Source of the DNA: CBDFGT01 sp965247225
GTDB lineage: Bacteria > Pseudomonadota > Alphaproteobacteria > Rhizobiales > Rhizobiaceae
Direction: 5' to 3'
NCBI GenBank assembly: GCA_965247225.1
Contig: CBDFGT010000029.1
Location: 62,001-126,000, forward strand
Length of the DNA stretch: 64,000 bases
The translations under genes were made by a program, and so were the position numbers. This document shows positions 9,281 through 18,278 of the stretch, in pieces. Under the pieces are notes generated by a model. It had not been told where the DNA came from, searched no databases, and worked only from the letters and a program-made list of their open reading frames with translations. Numbering within the stretch: the first letter of the stretch is position 1; every line of letters begins with the position of its first letter.

Positions 9281-10012
9281 ATGAGTGTTGTTGATTTATT
9301 TGATATGGATCAGAAGGTGAGAACCTCGAAGTCCGGTTTTGGCGGTTCATCCCAGATTGCGGGATCAAGGCAAACAATTGCAGACAGGAATGTTTCTTCA
9401 GGTCTGGTGTTGCAACTGGCTGTCAAACGATTTTTTGATTTTGTTGTGGCCTTGTCTGCGTTGCTTGTGTTGTCGCCGCTTTTTTTGATTGTGGCGGTTT
9501 TGATCAAGCTTGACAGTGCCGGTCCTGTGTTTTTTTCACAGGTCCGGTATGGGAAGGATTGCAGGAAAATACGAATCTACAAGTTCCGGTCGATGCGCAC
9601 GGACCTGTGTGATGCTTCCGGTGTTGCGCAGACTGTGAAGGGTGATCCACGCATTACTGCCATCGGGGCGTTTCTGCGCAAGTCCAATATTGATGAATTG
9701 CCGCAGCTTCTGAATGTACTGAAAGGTGACATGTCGCTGATCGGCCCGCGTTGCCATGCCATCGGAATGATGGCGGCAGGGAAATTGTATGAGGATCTCT
9801 GCCCCGATTATCATGATCGTCATATCATGCGTCCCGGCATTACAGGTCTTGCGCAGATGCGTGGTCTGCGCGGTCCAACTGTGCGTGCTGACAAATCCAG
9901 GGCGCGTGTTAAATGTGATATTTACTATGTGCAGAACTTTTCCCTGGTTTTGGACGTAAAAATATTGATTGGTACGATCAGAAATGAGCTTTTGGGCGGT
10001 TCCGGTTTTTAA
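9281..10012 (+). CDS. Undecaprenyl-phosphate sugar-1-phosphate transferase (ExoY/PssA type)
   Basis: Monotopic polyisoprenyl-phosphate hexose-1-phosphate transferase that starts repeat-unit assembly by loading the first sugar phosphate on undecaprenyl phosphate. It has 243 residues, the short form lacking the four extra N-terminal helices of WbaP. Seen: a single hydrophobic helix around residues 50-75, the YKFRSM motif, the catalytic IDELPQ Asp-Glu pair, the SLIGPR motif and the RPGITGLAQ motif. The ATG at 9281 has GAGGG upstream; an upstream ATG at 9251 would add ten residues. The N-terminal 40 residues are low-complexity and polar. First sugar unknown (Glc or Gal in well-studied relatives). 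Confidence 0.9.
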   Translation: MSVVDLFDMDQKVRTSKSGFGGSSQIAGSRQTIADRNVSSGLVLQLAVKRFFDFVVALSALLVLSPLFLIVAVLIKLDSAGPVFFSQVRYGKDCRKIRIYKFRSMRTDLCDASGVAQTVKGDPRITAIGAFLRKSNIDELPQLLNVLKGDMSLIGPRCHAIGMMAAGKLYEDLCPDYHDRHIMRPGITGLAQMRGLRGPTVRADKSRARVKCDIYYVQNFSLVLDVKILIGTIRNELLGGSGF

Positions 10013-10162
10013 TTTTCAGAGCGTTTAGTGTTTGTTGGTTTTTTGGTTTTATAAGGCCAGTGTAACCTTGTTGGTGATGGTCCTGAAATATTATGTAAGC
10101 GATAGTGGTGGTTTGGACTGTGTTTGTCTGGCCTGGATATTTCTATGTAAAGGGTACTAACT

Positions 10163-11506
10163 ATGAAAATTGCAATGATTGGTTCCGGCTATGTCGGGCT
10201 CGTTTCCGGTGCCTGTTTTGCTGATTTTGGCCATGATGTTGTTTGTATCGACAAGGCTGTTGCAAAAATTGAGGCTCTGAACCGCGGTGAGATTCCGATT
10301 TTTGAGCCTGGCCTTGATACCCTGGTTGCCGAAAATGTTGCAGCGGGGCGTCTGGCGTTTACAACAGATTTCGCCGGTCCTGTTGCTGATGCGGATGTGG
10401 TGTTCATTGCGGTTGGTACGCCTTCGCGCCGCGGTGACGGTCATGCGGACCTTTCCTATGTTTATGCTGCGGCAAAGGAAATTGCTGAATCGGTCAGGGG
10501 TTTCACTGTGATTGTGACCAAGTCCACGGTGCCTGTGGGTACGGGGGATGAAGTTGAGCGGATCATGCGCGAGACACGGCCCAATGCCGATATTGCGGTT
10601 GTTTCCAACCCTGAATTTCTGCGCGAAGGTGCAGCCATCGGCGATTTCAAGCGTCCTGACCGGATCGTTGTGGGCATTGAAGACGAGCGTGCCCGCGAAG
10701 TCATGACCGAAGTGTACCGGCCCTTGTATCTCAATCAGTCGCCGTTGCTGTTTACCAGCCGCCGTACATCCGAGTTGATAAAATATGCAGCCAATGCTTT
10801 CCTTGCGATGAAGATTACCTTCATCAACGAGATTGCCGACCTTTGTGAAAAAGTTGGCGCGAATGTGCAGGAAGTGTCCCGCGGCATTGGTCTTGACGGT
10901 CGTATTGGCTCCAAGTTCCTGCATGCAGGGCCTGGTTATGGCGGTTCATGCTTCCCGAAGGATACGCTTGCACTGGTTAAAACGGCACAGGACAATGACA
11001 GTCCTGTTCGTCTGATCGAGACAACCGTTGCCATCAATGATACCCGCAAGCGCGCTATGGCGCGCAAGGTGATCGCGGCTGTGGATGGTGATGTTCGTGG
11101 CAAGGTGGTTGCTGTTCTCGGGCTGACATTCAAGCCTGACACGGACGACATGCGCGATGCGCCGTCTATATCGATCATTCAGGCCTTGCAGGATGGTGGA
11201 GCAAAGGTTCGCGCCTATGATCCGGAAGGCATTGAAGCCTCGAAGGCGGTTCTGGACAAGGTCGAGTACGGTAAATCGCCCTACGACATTGCAGAGGGCG
11301 CAGACGTTCTGGTGATTGTGACAGAATGGAATGCGTTTCGTGCGCTGGATTTCAAGCGCCTTAAAGGTCTTATGAGGAATCCGGCGCTTGTTGATCTTCG
11401 TAATGTGTACAAGCCCGAAGAGGTGACCCGCCATGGGTTCAGCTATGCCAGTATCGGGCGCGGTACCGTTGCAATGGTGGCTCCCCAGGCAGAGGCTGCG
11501 GAATAA
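10163..11506 (+). CDS. ugd: UDP-glucose 6-dehydrogenase
   Basis: Oxidises UDP-glucose twice to UDP-glucuronate with NAD. The 447 residues show the N-terminal Rossmann motif (GSGYVGLVSGACFADFG, about 7-23), the FEPGL motif, and the catalytic Cys263 in GPGYGGSCFPKD. The C-terminal NAD/UDP domain holds GLTFKPDTDDMRDAPS. AAAGGG precedes the ATG. Its stop overlaps the start of the next gene by one base (TAATG), which indicates translational coupling with the UDP-glucuronate epimerase. Confidence 0.95.
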   Translation: MKIAMIGSGYVGLVSGACFADFGHDVVCIDKAVAKIEALNRGEIPIFEPGLDTLVAENVAAGRLAFTTDFAGPVADADVVFIAVGTPSRRGDGHADLSYVYAAAKEIAESVRGFTVIVTKSTVPVGTGDEVERIMRETRPNADIAVVSNPEFLREGAAIGDFKRPDRIVVGIEDERAREVMTEVYRPLYLNQSPLLFTSRRTSELIKYAANAFLAMKITFINEIADLCEKVGANVQEVSRGIGLDGRIGSKFLHAGPGYGGSCFPKDTLALVKTAQDNDSPVRLIETTVAINDTRKRAMARKVIAAVDGDVRGKVVAVLGLTFKPDTDDMRDAPSISIIQALQDGGAKVRAYDPEGIEASKAVLDKVEYGKSPYDIAEGADVLVIVTEWNAFRALDFKRLKGLMRNPALVDLRNVYKPEEVTRHGFSYASIGRGTVAMVAPQAEAAE

Positions 11507-12531
11507 TGCGGTACCTGATTACGGGAACGGCCGGGTTTATCGGTTTTCATCTGGCGAGGCGATTGCTTGATGAAGGGCATTATGTCGTCGGATTCGATGG
11601 AATGACGCCATATTATGATGTTTCTCTCAAAGAGAAGCGTCATGCCATTCTGGCCCGTTCGAACGGTTTCAAAGCTGTGATCGGCATGCTGGAAGACAGG
11701 ACCGCCTTGCAAGAGGCGGCCGATCTGGCAGAGCCGGATGTCATCGTGCATCTGGCGGCCCAGGCGGGTGTCCGCTACAGTCTTGAAAATCCCAAGGCCT
11801 ATGTGGATTCCAATCTGGTCGGGTCGTGGAATGTTCTGGAGCTTGCCAAATCGGTGCAGCCGCAGCATTTGCTGCTGGCGTCAACCTCTTCCGTCTATGG
11901 TGCCAATGACAAGATCCCGTTTGCAGAACTGGATCGTGCCGATGAGCCGATGACGCTTTATGCCGCAACGAAGAAGTCGATGGAGCTGATGGCGCATTCC
12001 TACGCGCATCTTTACAAGGTGCCGACGACGGCTTTCCGCTTTTTTACGGTGTATGGTCCATGGGGCCGTCCGGATATGGCACTGTTCAAGTTTGTGGAAG
12101 CGATCCTGAAGGACAAGCCGATTGATATTTACGGTGAAGGCAGGATGAGCCGTGACTTCACCTATATTGATGATCTGGTTGAAGGTATTGTCCGTCTGAT
12201 GGCTGTGCCGCCTTCAGAAACAAATCGTGTGCTATCCGATCCTGCCATCGACACACTATCAGCGCAGGCACCCTACAGAACAATCAATGTCGGCGGCGGA
12301 CAGCCTGTGGAATTGATGACCTTTGTCGAGACCGTTGAAGCGGCTATAGGCAAGAAAGCGATCCGCAACTATTTGCCGATGCAGCAGGGGGATGTACCCA
12401 GAACCTTCGCTGCACCGGATTTGCTCAAGGCGCTTACCAAGTTCACACCCGGAATTGCTGTTGAACAGGGGGTCAAAGAGTTTGTCGAGTGGTATAGGGA
12501 TTATTTTTCAGTAACACATCCTTCTTTGTAA
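11506..12531 (+). CDS. lpsL: UDP-glucuronate 4-epimerase (LpsL type)
   Basis: Extended SDR of 341 residues closely resembling LpsL enzymes that turn UDP-glucuronate into UDP-galacturonate. Seen: the GTAGFIGFH dinucleotide motif at 7-15, a FDGMTPYYDVSLKEKR segment typical of uronate epimerases, the STSSVYG motif, YAATK catalytic pair, and RFFTVYGPWGRPDMA substrate loop. Directly coupled to ugd by a one-base overlap, so the two genes form a UDP-uronate module. UDP-galacturonate is the likely donor for the repeat unit. Confidence 0.9.
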   Translation: MRYLITGTAGFIGFHLARRLLDEGHYVVGFDGMTPYYDVSLKEKRHAILARSNGFKAVIGMLEDRTALQEAADLAEPDVIVHLAAQAGVRYSLENPKAYVDSNLVGSWNVLELAKSVQPQHLLLASTSSVYGANDKIPFAELDRADEPMTLYAATKKSMELMAHSYAHLYKVPTTAFRFFTVYGPWGRPDMALFKFVEAILKDKPIDIYGEGRMSRDFTYIDDLVEGIVRLMAVPPSETNRVLSDPAIDTLSAQAPYRTINVGGGQPVELMTFVETVEAAIGKKAIRNYLPMQQGDVPRTFAAPDLLKALTKFTPGIAVEQGVKEFVEWYRDYFSVTHPSL

Positions 12532-12544
12532 ACAGGACAAATAG

Positions 12545-13102
12545 ATGCATTTTGAACAGCTTTCCATTTCATCCATTTTCAAGATTGTTCCAAAGCGAAT
12601 CGGTGATGATCGAGGTTATTTTTCCGAAGTGTTCAAGGATCAATGGTTTCGTGAAAATATTGCTGATGTAACCTTTGTGCAGGACAATCAGTCTCTTTCT
12701 GCAGAAGCGGGGACTGTACGGGGTCTCCATTTTCAGCTTGAACCTTTTGCTCAAGGTAAATTGGTGCGCTGCATAGCGGGTTCCATCTTTGACGTTGCTG
12801 TGGATATTCGCGTGGGCTCGCCTACTTACGGGCAATGGGTAGGGGTCGAATTATCGGCAGGAAATGGTGAGCAGTTGTGGGTTCCGGCAGGTTTTGCCCA
12901 TGGTTTTGCCACTTTGCAACCTTCCAGCATTATCCACTACAAGGTAACAGCGCCCTATAGTTTTGACCATGACAGGGGTCTGCGCTGGGACGATCCAGCG
13001 ATTGGGATTGAGTGGCCCATCGATATGAGCTCTGCTGTTATGTCGGCAAAGGACAGGGTTCAGCCTTTGCTTGTGGATCTTCCACAGTCTTTCAAAATTT
13101 AA
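12545..13102 (+). CDS. rfbC: dTDP-4-dehydrorhamnose 3,5-epimerase
   Basis: Cupin-fold epimerase, third enzyme of dTDP-L-rhamnose synthesis. The 185 residues carry the catalytic His62 in RGLHFQ, the WVPAGFAHGF motif, active-site Tyr residues (132 and 138) and the GLRWDDPAIGIEWP C-terminal signature. It opens a four-gene rhamnose set in the order rfbC-rfbB-rfbD-rfbA with gaps of 4-16 bases, so one transcript is very likely. Confidence 0.93.
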   Translation: MHFEQLSISSIFKIVPKRIGDDRGYFSEVFKDQWFRENIADVTFVQDNQSLSAEAGTVRGLHFQLEPFAQGKLVRCIAGSIFDVAVDIRVGSPTYGQWVGVELSAGNGEQLWVPAGFAHGFATLQPSSIIHYKVTAPYSFDHDRGLRWDDPAIGIEWPIDMSSAVMSAKDRVQPLLVDLPQSFKI

Positions 13103-13118
13103 GGATCGGAGCAAATCT

Positions 13119-14174
13119 ATGCGGATTTTAGTGACAGGTGGTGCTGGTTTCATTGGTTCAGCGCTTGTGCGGCATCTGGTGCGGGATATTGGTGCAGATG
13201 TTCTCAATGTTGACAAGCTGACCTATGCGGGAAATCTTGCATCGCTTAAAGTGATTGAAAATGCGCCGAACTACCGCTTTCTTCAGGCGGACATCTGCGA
13301 TAGTTCAGCAATGAAAGAAGCTTTTGCCAGCTTCAACCCGGATCGTGTCATGCATCTGGCCGCTGAAAGCCATGTTGACCGGTCGATTACTGGCGCAGGA
13401 GATTTTGTGCAGACGAATGTGATAGGGACATTCCAGTTGCTGGAAGCGGCAAGGTACTACTGGAATACACTGCAAGGCAATGCGAAAGCGGAGTTTCGTT
13501 TCCTGCATGTATCAACAGATGAGGTTTATGGTTCGCTCGGCGATGAAGGCCTGTTTGAAGAGCTTACGCCTTATGACCCTTCCTCGCCCTATTCGGCATC
13601 GAAGGCCGCCAGTGATCATCTCGCCATAGCCTGGCATCGAACATACGGACTGCCCGTTGTGGTATCCAACTGCTCCAACAATTACGGCCCCTATCATTTT
13701 CCTGAAAAGCTCATTCCACTGATCATTCTGAACGCCCTTGAAGGCAAGCCGCTGCCTGTCTATGGACAGGGCATCAATATTCGCGACTGGCTCTATGTCG
13801 AGGATCATGCCCGTGCCCTGCATATCATTGCGTCCAGGGGGCGTCTTGGTGAGAAATATAATGTTGGCGGTCGCAATGAACGGCGCAATATTGACGTTGT
13901 AAAATGCGTCTGTGCCCTTATGGACCAGTATAAACCGGATGGCCGGCCGCATGAACGGCTGATTTCCTACGTGACGGACCGGCCGGGCCATGATGCCCGT
14001 TATGCTATTGACGCCACAAAACTGGAAACTGAACTGGGCTGGAAGGCACAGGAAAATTTTGACACCGGTATTGAAAAAACGGTCAAATGGTATCTGGAAA
14101 ATCGCTGGTGGTGGCAGCCTCTGCGCGAAGGCGTTTATTCCGGCGAACGTCTCGGCGTATTGAAGAAGGCGTGA
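13119..14174 (+). CDS. rfbB: dTDP-glucose 4,6-dehydratase
   Basis: NAD-dependent SDR of 351 residues, second step of dTDP-L-rhamnose synthesis. Seen: GGAGFIGSA at residues 7-15, the dehydratase STDEVYG motif with Thr133-Asp134-Glu135, and the Tyr158-x3-Lys162 pair (YSASK). The SNNYGP substrate loop is also present. The start at 13119 is used because the longer frame begins inside rfbC and GGA-rich sequence precedes this ATG. All dehydration residues are intact. Confidence 0.95.
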   Translation: MRILVTGGAGFIGSALVRHLVRDIGADVLNVDKLTYAGNLASLKVIENAPNYRFLQADICDSSAMKEAFASFNPDRVMHLAAESHVDRSITGAGDFVQTNVIGTFQLLEAARYYWNTLQGNAKAEFRFLHVSTDEVYGSLGDEGLFEELTPYDPSSPYSASKAASDHLAIAWHRTYGLPVVVSNCSNNYGPYHFPEKLIPLIILNALEGKPLPVYGQGINIRDWLYVEDHARALHIIASRGRLGEKYNVGGRNERRNIDVVKCVCALMDQYKPDGRPHERLISYVTDRPGHDARYAIDATKLETELGWKAQENFDTGIEKTVKWYLENRWWWQPLREGVYSGERLGVLKKA

Positions 14175-14178
14175 TCCT

Positions 14179-15054
14179 ATGCGGGTAGTCGTGACAGGAA
14201 AAGAAGGACAGGTTGTGCAGTCGCTTCTGGCGCGTGGGAACGCGGTCAGTGTCGAGATCATTTCTCTCGGGCGACCTGATCTTGATCTGGCTGATCCTTC
14301 GACAATCCGGCAAAGCATAATAGATGCTAGGCCGGATGTGATTGTTTCAGCCGCCGCCTATACGGCTGTTGACAAGGCTGAAAGTGAGACTGAACTGGCA
14401 TTTGCCATCAATGCAAGTGGAGCTGGCGAAGTTGCGCGAGTTGCTGCGATGCTCAATGTACCGATCATTCATCTGTCCACGGACTATGTGTTTGATGGTA
14501 CGAAGCCTGATCCATATGTCGAAACGGATGAAACCGGGCCTGTCAGTGTCTATGGTGCATCGAAACTGGCTGGCGAACAGCAGGTAGAGGCGGCGACAGC
14601 CAATCATGTCATCCTGCGCACGGCCTGGGTCTATTCACCTTTTGGCAATAATTTTGTCAAAACCATGCTGCGTCTGGCGGAAACACGTGATCATCTGCGT
14701 GTGGTTGGCGATCAGCATGGTTGCCCTACCTCCGCGCTGGATATTGCCGATGCCATTATCATCATCGCCAAGAGGCTGGTCGCAGACCCGGATACGAAAT
14801 TGCGTGGCATTTTCCATCTGACCGGAAGCGGTGAGGCCACATGGGCAGAATTTGCCGAACAAATTTTTGCGGGATTGAAGGAGCGAACAGCCAAGATGGT
14901 GACCGTGGAGCATATTACCACTGCCGAATATCCGACCCCGGCAAAGCGGCCAGCCAATTCGAGGCTGAAGGGTGACAAGCTGCTGAGCCATTTCGGTATA
15001 CAGTTGCCGGACTGGCATGCTTCAACAAACATAGTTTTATCAGATCTTGTTTAG
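14179..15054 (+). CDS. rfbD: dTDP-4-dehydrorhamnose reductase
   Basis: NADPH-dependent SDR of 291 residues producing dTDP-L-rhamnose. Seen: a GKEGQVVQSL N-terminal nucleotide motif, the STDYVFDG motif, the YGASKLAGE catalytic Tyr/Lys, and a conserved LRTAWVYSPFGNNFVKTML stretch. It lies four bases after rfbB and 13 bases before rfbA. Confidence 0.93.
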   Translation: MRVVVTGKEGQVVQSLLARGNAVSVEIISLGRPDLDLADPSTIRQSIIDARPDVIVSAAAYTAVDKAESETELAFAINASGAGEVARVAAMLNVPIIHLSTDYVFDGTKPDPYVETDETGPVSVYGASKLAGEQQVEAATANHVILRTAWVYSPFGNNFVKTMLRLAETRDHLRVVGDQHGCPTSALDIADAIIIIAKRLVADPDTKLRGIFHLTGSGEATWAEFAEQIFAGLKERTAKMVTVEHITTAEYPTPAKRPANSRLKGDKLLSHFGIQLPDWHASTNIVLSDLV

Positions 15055-15067
15055 AGGACATATTGTT

Positions 15068-15943
15068 ATGAAGGGTATTATTCTTGCAGGCGGCAGCGGC
15101 ACACGGCTGCACCCTATGACACTTGCCATAAGCAAGCAGCTTATGCCGGTTTATGACAAGCCGATGATCTATTATCCTTTGTCTGTTCTGATGATGACTG
15201 GCATTCGTGAAATCCTGCTGATTTCAACGCCTCATGACTTGCCGCATTTCCAGCGCCTGTTGGGCGATGGCTCACAGTGGGGACTGGAGTTGTCCTATGC
15301 CGAACAACCGAGCCCTGATGGGCTGGCGCAAGCCTATATTATCGGGGCGGATTTTGTGGCCGGTCAATCCTCCTGCCTGGTTCTGGGGGACAATATTTTT
15401 TTCGGCCATGGCCTGCCGGATAATTTGCGGACCGCGCGTGAAAACATCAAGGGCGCAACCGTGTTTGCCTATCATGTATCTGATCCGGAACGATACGGCG
15501 TCGTTGATTTTGACAAATCCATGCGCGCCCTGTCCATTGAGGAGAAACCGGTCGAGCCGAAATCAAACTGGGCGGTGACGGGCCTTTATTTCTATGATCA
15601 CCAGGTGGTTGATATCGCTGCCAACCTGAAGCCTTCAGCTCGGGGCGAGCTGGAAATCACCGATGTCAACCGCATTTATCTGGAGCGGGGCGAACTGAAT
15701 GTGTCGATCATGGGCCGAGGCTTTGCCTGGCTGGATACCGGCACACCGGACAGTTTGCTGGAAGCCGCCGAATTTGTCCGCACGCTGGAAAAACGGCAGG
15801 GTTTCAAAATTTCAGCACCAGAAGAAATTGCCTATGTGCAGGGTTTTATCTCGCAGGAGCAATTTGAAAAGCTCGCGGTGAAACTGGGCAAAAGTGACTA
15901 TGGAAAATATTTAAAAAAGATTGCAGATCAAAAGGAAATCTGA
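15068..15943 (+). CDS. rfbA: Glucose-1-phosphate thymidylyltransferase
   Basis: First enzyme of the dTDP-L-rhamnose pathway; joins dTTP and glucose 1-phosphate. The 291 residues carry the LAGGSGTRLHPMT nucleotide loop, KQLMPVYDKPMIYYPLS, the LGDNIFFG metal-binding motif, and the RGFAWLDTGTPDSL signature. The start at 15068 (MKGIILAGG) is standard for the family; an in-frame ATG at 15047 lies inside rfbD. It overlaps nothing downstream: the next gene starts five bases after its stop. Confidence 0.95.
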   Translation: MKGIILAGGSGTRLHPMTLAISKQLMPVYDKPMIYYPLSVLMMTGIREILLISTPHDLPHFQRLLGDGSQWGLELSYAEQPSPDGLAQAYIIGADFVAGQSSCLVLGDNIFFGHGLPDNLRTARENIKGATVFAYHVSDPERYGVVDFDKSMRALSIEEKPVEPKSNWAVTGLYFYDHQVVDIAANLKPSARGELEITDVNRIYLERGELNVSIMGRGFAWLDTGTPDSLLEAAEFVRTLEKRQGFKISAPEEIAYVQGFISQEQFEKLAVKLGKSDYGKYLKKIADQKEI

Positions 15944-15947
15944 GCGC

Positions 15948-17075
15948 ATGAGTGTTTCCGAAACGAGAAGAACGGTAAACATACTGGGCATTCGCGGTGT
16001 TCCAGCCGCACACGGTGGTTTTGAAACCTTTGCACATCACTTTGCACTTTATATGGTGGAAAATGGGTGGAATGTGAATGTCTATTGTCAACATAGTGCA
16101 GACGAACCAAATTGCCCTAAGCACAAGTCTGAAGACATGTGGAACGGTGTTCGCAGGATTCATATTGTCGTTTCTGGCGACGGTCCTCTGGCAACCATGA
16201 AGTTTGATCTTGCCTGCGTTTTGGATGTTCTCGAGCGCCCAGGTATGGATCTCGTTCTCGGGTATAACACAGCGGTTTTCACACTGTTGCAACGCCTTTA
16301 CGGACGAAAAGTGCTGATGAACATGGATGGTATTGAATGGAAACGTGACAAGTGGAGCTTGCCCGCAAAGGCATGGTTCTGGTTGAACGAACTGGCGGGT
16401 CTTTATCTCTGTAATGTTCCTATCGCGGATCATCCAGAAATCAAAAAGCATCTGGCCCGATTCGGGCGCAAGGGCATAGAAGTCATTCCCTATGGGTCTG
16501 AGAGGATCCTTGATGCACCGGCCGAACCCTTGGCACAATTTGATATTGTGCCTGGACAATATGTTATCTCCATCGCCCGTATTGAGCCGGAAAATTCAAT
16601 CCTTGAGATCGTTCGCGCTTATTCCTCGCAAAAGCGCAGTTTTAAGCTCGTTGTGCTTGGGAAATTTCTTGAAGACAATCCATACCATCAGGAAGTTAAG
16701 CACATGGCGACAAGGGATGTCATTTTTCCAGGTGCGATTTATGAAAAAGCGACTTTGAGTGCATTGCGGTTTCACGCTCTTGCATACCTTCATGGGCATC
16801 AGGTTGGTGGAACCAATCCATCACTGGTGGAGGCGCTGGGAGCAGGAAATGCAGTTATCGCCCACGACAACCGCTTCAACCGTTGGGTTGCAGGCGAAGG
16901 GCAATTGTATTTTAAGAATTGGGAAGATTTGGATTTGATATTTCAGAAATTGTCGGTTGAAGGTACAAATAGTCTTACCGCCGAGAGACAAACAGCTTCG
17001 AAAAGACATTCTGAAGATTTTACATTTGAAGTGATTCATGAGCGATATTCAAATCTTATCAAGGTAAAACGATAG
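15948..17075 (+). CDS. DUF1972/GT4 glycosyltransferase, probable rhamnosyltransferase
   Basis: Glycosyltransferase of about 375 residues. The N-terminal DUF1972 region (about 10-180) begins ILGIRGVPAAHGGFETFAHH and is typical of proteins that transfer rhamnose or related sugars; a GT4-type C-terminal Rossmann domain follows, with GGTNPSLVEALGAG as the nucleotide-sugar signature. The ATG at 15948 follows rfbA by four bases, so it is coupled to the rhamnose genes. This context and the domain favour a rhamnosyl donor, but acceptor and linkage are unknown. Base composition begins to drop toward the 3' end of the gene. Confidence 0.8.
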   Translation: MSVSETRRTVNILGIRGVPAAHGGFETFAHHFALYMVENGWNVNVYCQHSADEPNCPKHKSEDMWNGVRRIHIVVSGDGPLATMKFDLACVLDVLERPGMDLVLGYNTAVFTLLQRLYGRKVLMNMDGIEWKRDKWSLPAKAWFWLNELAGLYLCNVPIADHPEIKKHLARFGRKGIEVIPYGSERILDAPAEPLAQFDIVPGQYVISIARIEPENSILEIVRAYSSQKRSFKLVVLGKFLEDNPYHQEVKHMATRDVIFPGAIYEKATLSALRFHALAYLHGHQVGGTNPSLVEALGAGNAVIAHDNRFNRWVAGEGQLYFKNWEDLDLIFQKLSVEGTNSLTAERQTASKRHSEDFTFEVIHERYSNLIKVKR

Positions 17076-17132
17076 GTATCACAGTTTGCTCAGTTGAGGT
17101 ATATTATATTTTCGAGCAAATGGAGCTTATTT

Positions 17133-18248
17133 ATGAAGAAATTCAACGTCGTAATATTACCCTATAGAGACATGTATTTTTTTAAAAAATACGGTGCCGC
17201 TGTTCGAGATCTTCAGATTATTGAATCTCTATTGGACAATGATCAGGTTTCCAAAGTCACTGTGGTAAACAGGCCTGTTTCTATATACGAAAGAATATTG
17301 GGGAAATTAAGAATTAATCATAATCTACCTAAGCTTCGAGTTGTGGACGCAACTAGTTGGGACCTCCTGGGTCCTTTGCAAGGAAGGAAATGGTTTAGAA
17401 AATGCTACAATGTTTTTGATCTTAGCTATCTATATGAGCCGAATGAAATAAATTTACTAATTGATTTTCTGCCTATAGGTATAATTAAATACGAAGGAAT
17501 AAAATTTGATATCGTGTGGTACGACTTCATTGATAATTTTTCCAAGCATAATAGATTTGATATTACCGAAAGAAAGATGGTCCAAGAAAAATATAAATAT
17601 GTCGCGGATACTGCTGATTACATAACTGGAGTTTCCGAGAGGGCTGTGTCGGGCTATGAATCCTCTAATGTTGTAACTAATGCAGCTGGCTTAAAGCCCA
17701 ATCCTAATTTAGACATTTCTATTGCAGATGCAAAGCACGATTTTGGTTTTATTGGTTTTATAACAAATAAAATAGATTTGAAATTTCTAAAATTCCTCTC
17801 CGATAATAACTATAGCATTATCTTACATGGCGAATTCTATGATAAAAAAATTGAAAAGGAGGTGGCAAAAATAAAAAATATAACAACATCCGGAAAGTTC
17901 AATCACATTGATATTGACGCTCGAATGAAAACCTTCAAAGTAGGAATTATTCCTTATAACATAGATATGTTGCATGACGAGTCGCCGTTGAAACTCTATC
18001 AATATCTAAAATACGGCCACCCGGTTATGACATCGACAGATTTTGAGATAGTTGACGATTGTATCGTAAATTATAATAAGCTTCCTGAGGAGGAATTCAA
18101 TAAAACGAGTGCAAGTTTTTTTGAATTTTATTTACAAAGCGATTTTAGGAATCGTATTGCAAGTTTGATAAAACGAGAACACTATTGGGACATAAAATTA
18201 AATGGGATATTGGCTGATTTGCGAAAAATGACGTCAAACGGTGACTGA
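17133..18248 (+). CDS. Putative glycosyltransferase, AT-rich
   Basis: I infer a GT-B-type glycosyltransferase of 371 residues from its C-terminal half: FGFIGFITNKIDLKFLKFL opens a Rossmann-like domain, and ESPLKLYQYLKYGHPVMTS matches the donor-binding helix of GT4-like enzymes. The N-terminal half is poorly conserved to the eye. The ATG at 17133 has GGAG eight bases upstream; the longer frame from 17094 does not. Codon use and composition are strongly AT-rich, unlike rfbA or ugd, which suggests recent acquisition. Donor and acceptor unknown. Confidence 0.65.
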   Translation: MKKFNVVILPYRDMYFFKKYGAAVRDLQIIESLLDNDQVSKVTVVNRPVSIYERILGKLRINHNLPKLRVVDATSWDLLGPLQGRKWFRKCYNVFDLSYLYEPNEINLLIDFLPIGIIKYEGIKFDIVWYDFIDNFSKHNRFDITERKMVQEKYKYVADTADYITGVSERAVSGYESSNVVTNAAGLKPNPNLDISIADAKHDFGFIGFITNKIDLKFLKFLSDNNYSIILHGEFYDKKIEKEVAKIKNITTSGKFNHIDIDARMKTFKVGIIPYNIDMLHDESPLKLYQYLKYGHPVMTSTDFEIVDDCIVNYNKLPEEEFNKTSASFFEFYLQSDFRNRIASLIKREHYWDIKLNGILADLRKMTSNGD

Positions 18249-18278
18249 GTTGTTATGCATGTGTGAGGATTGGATGTT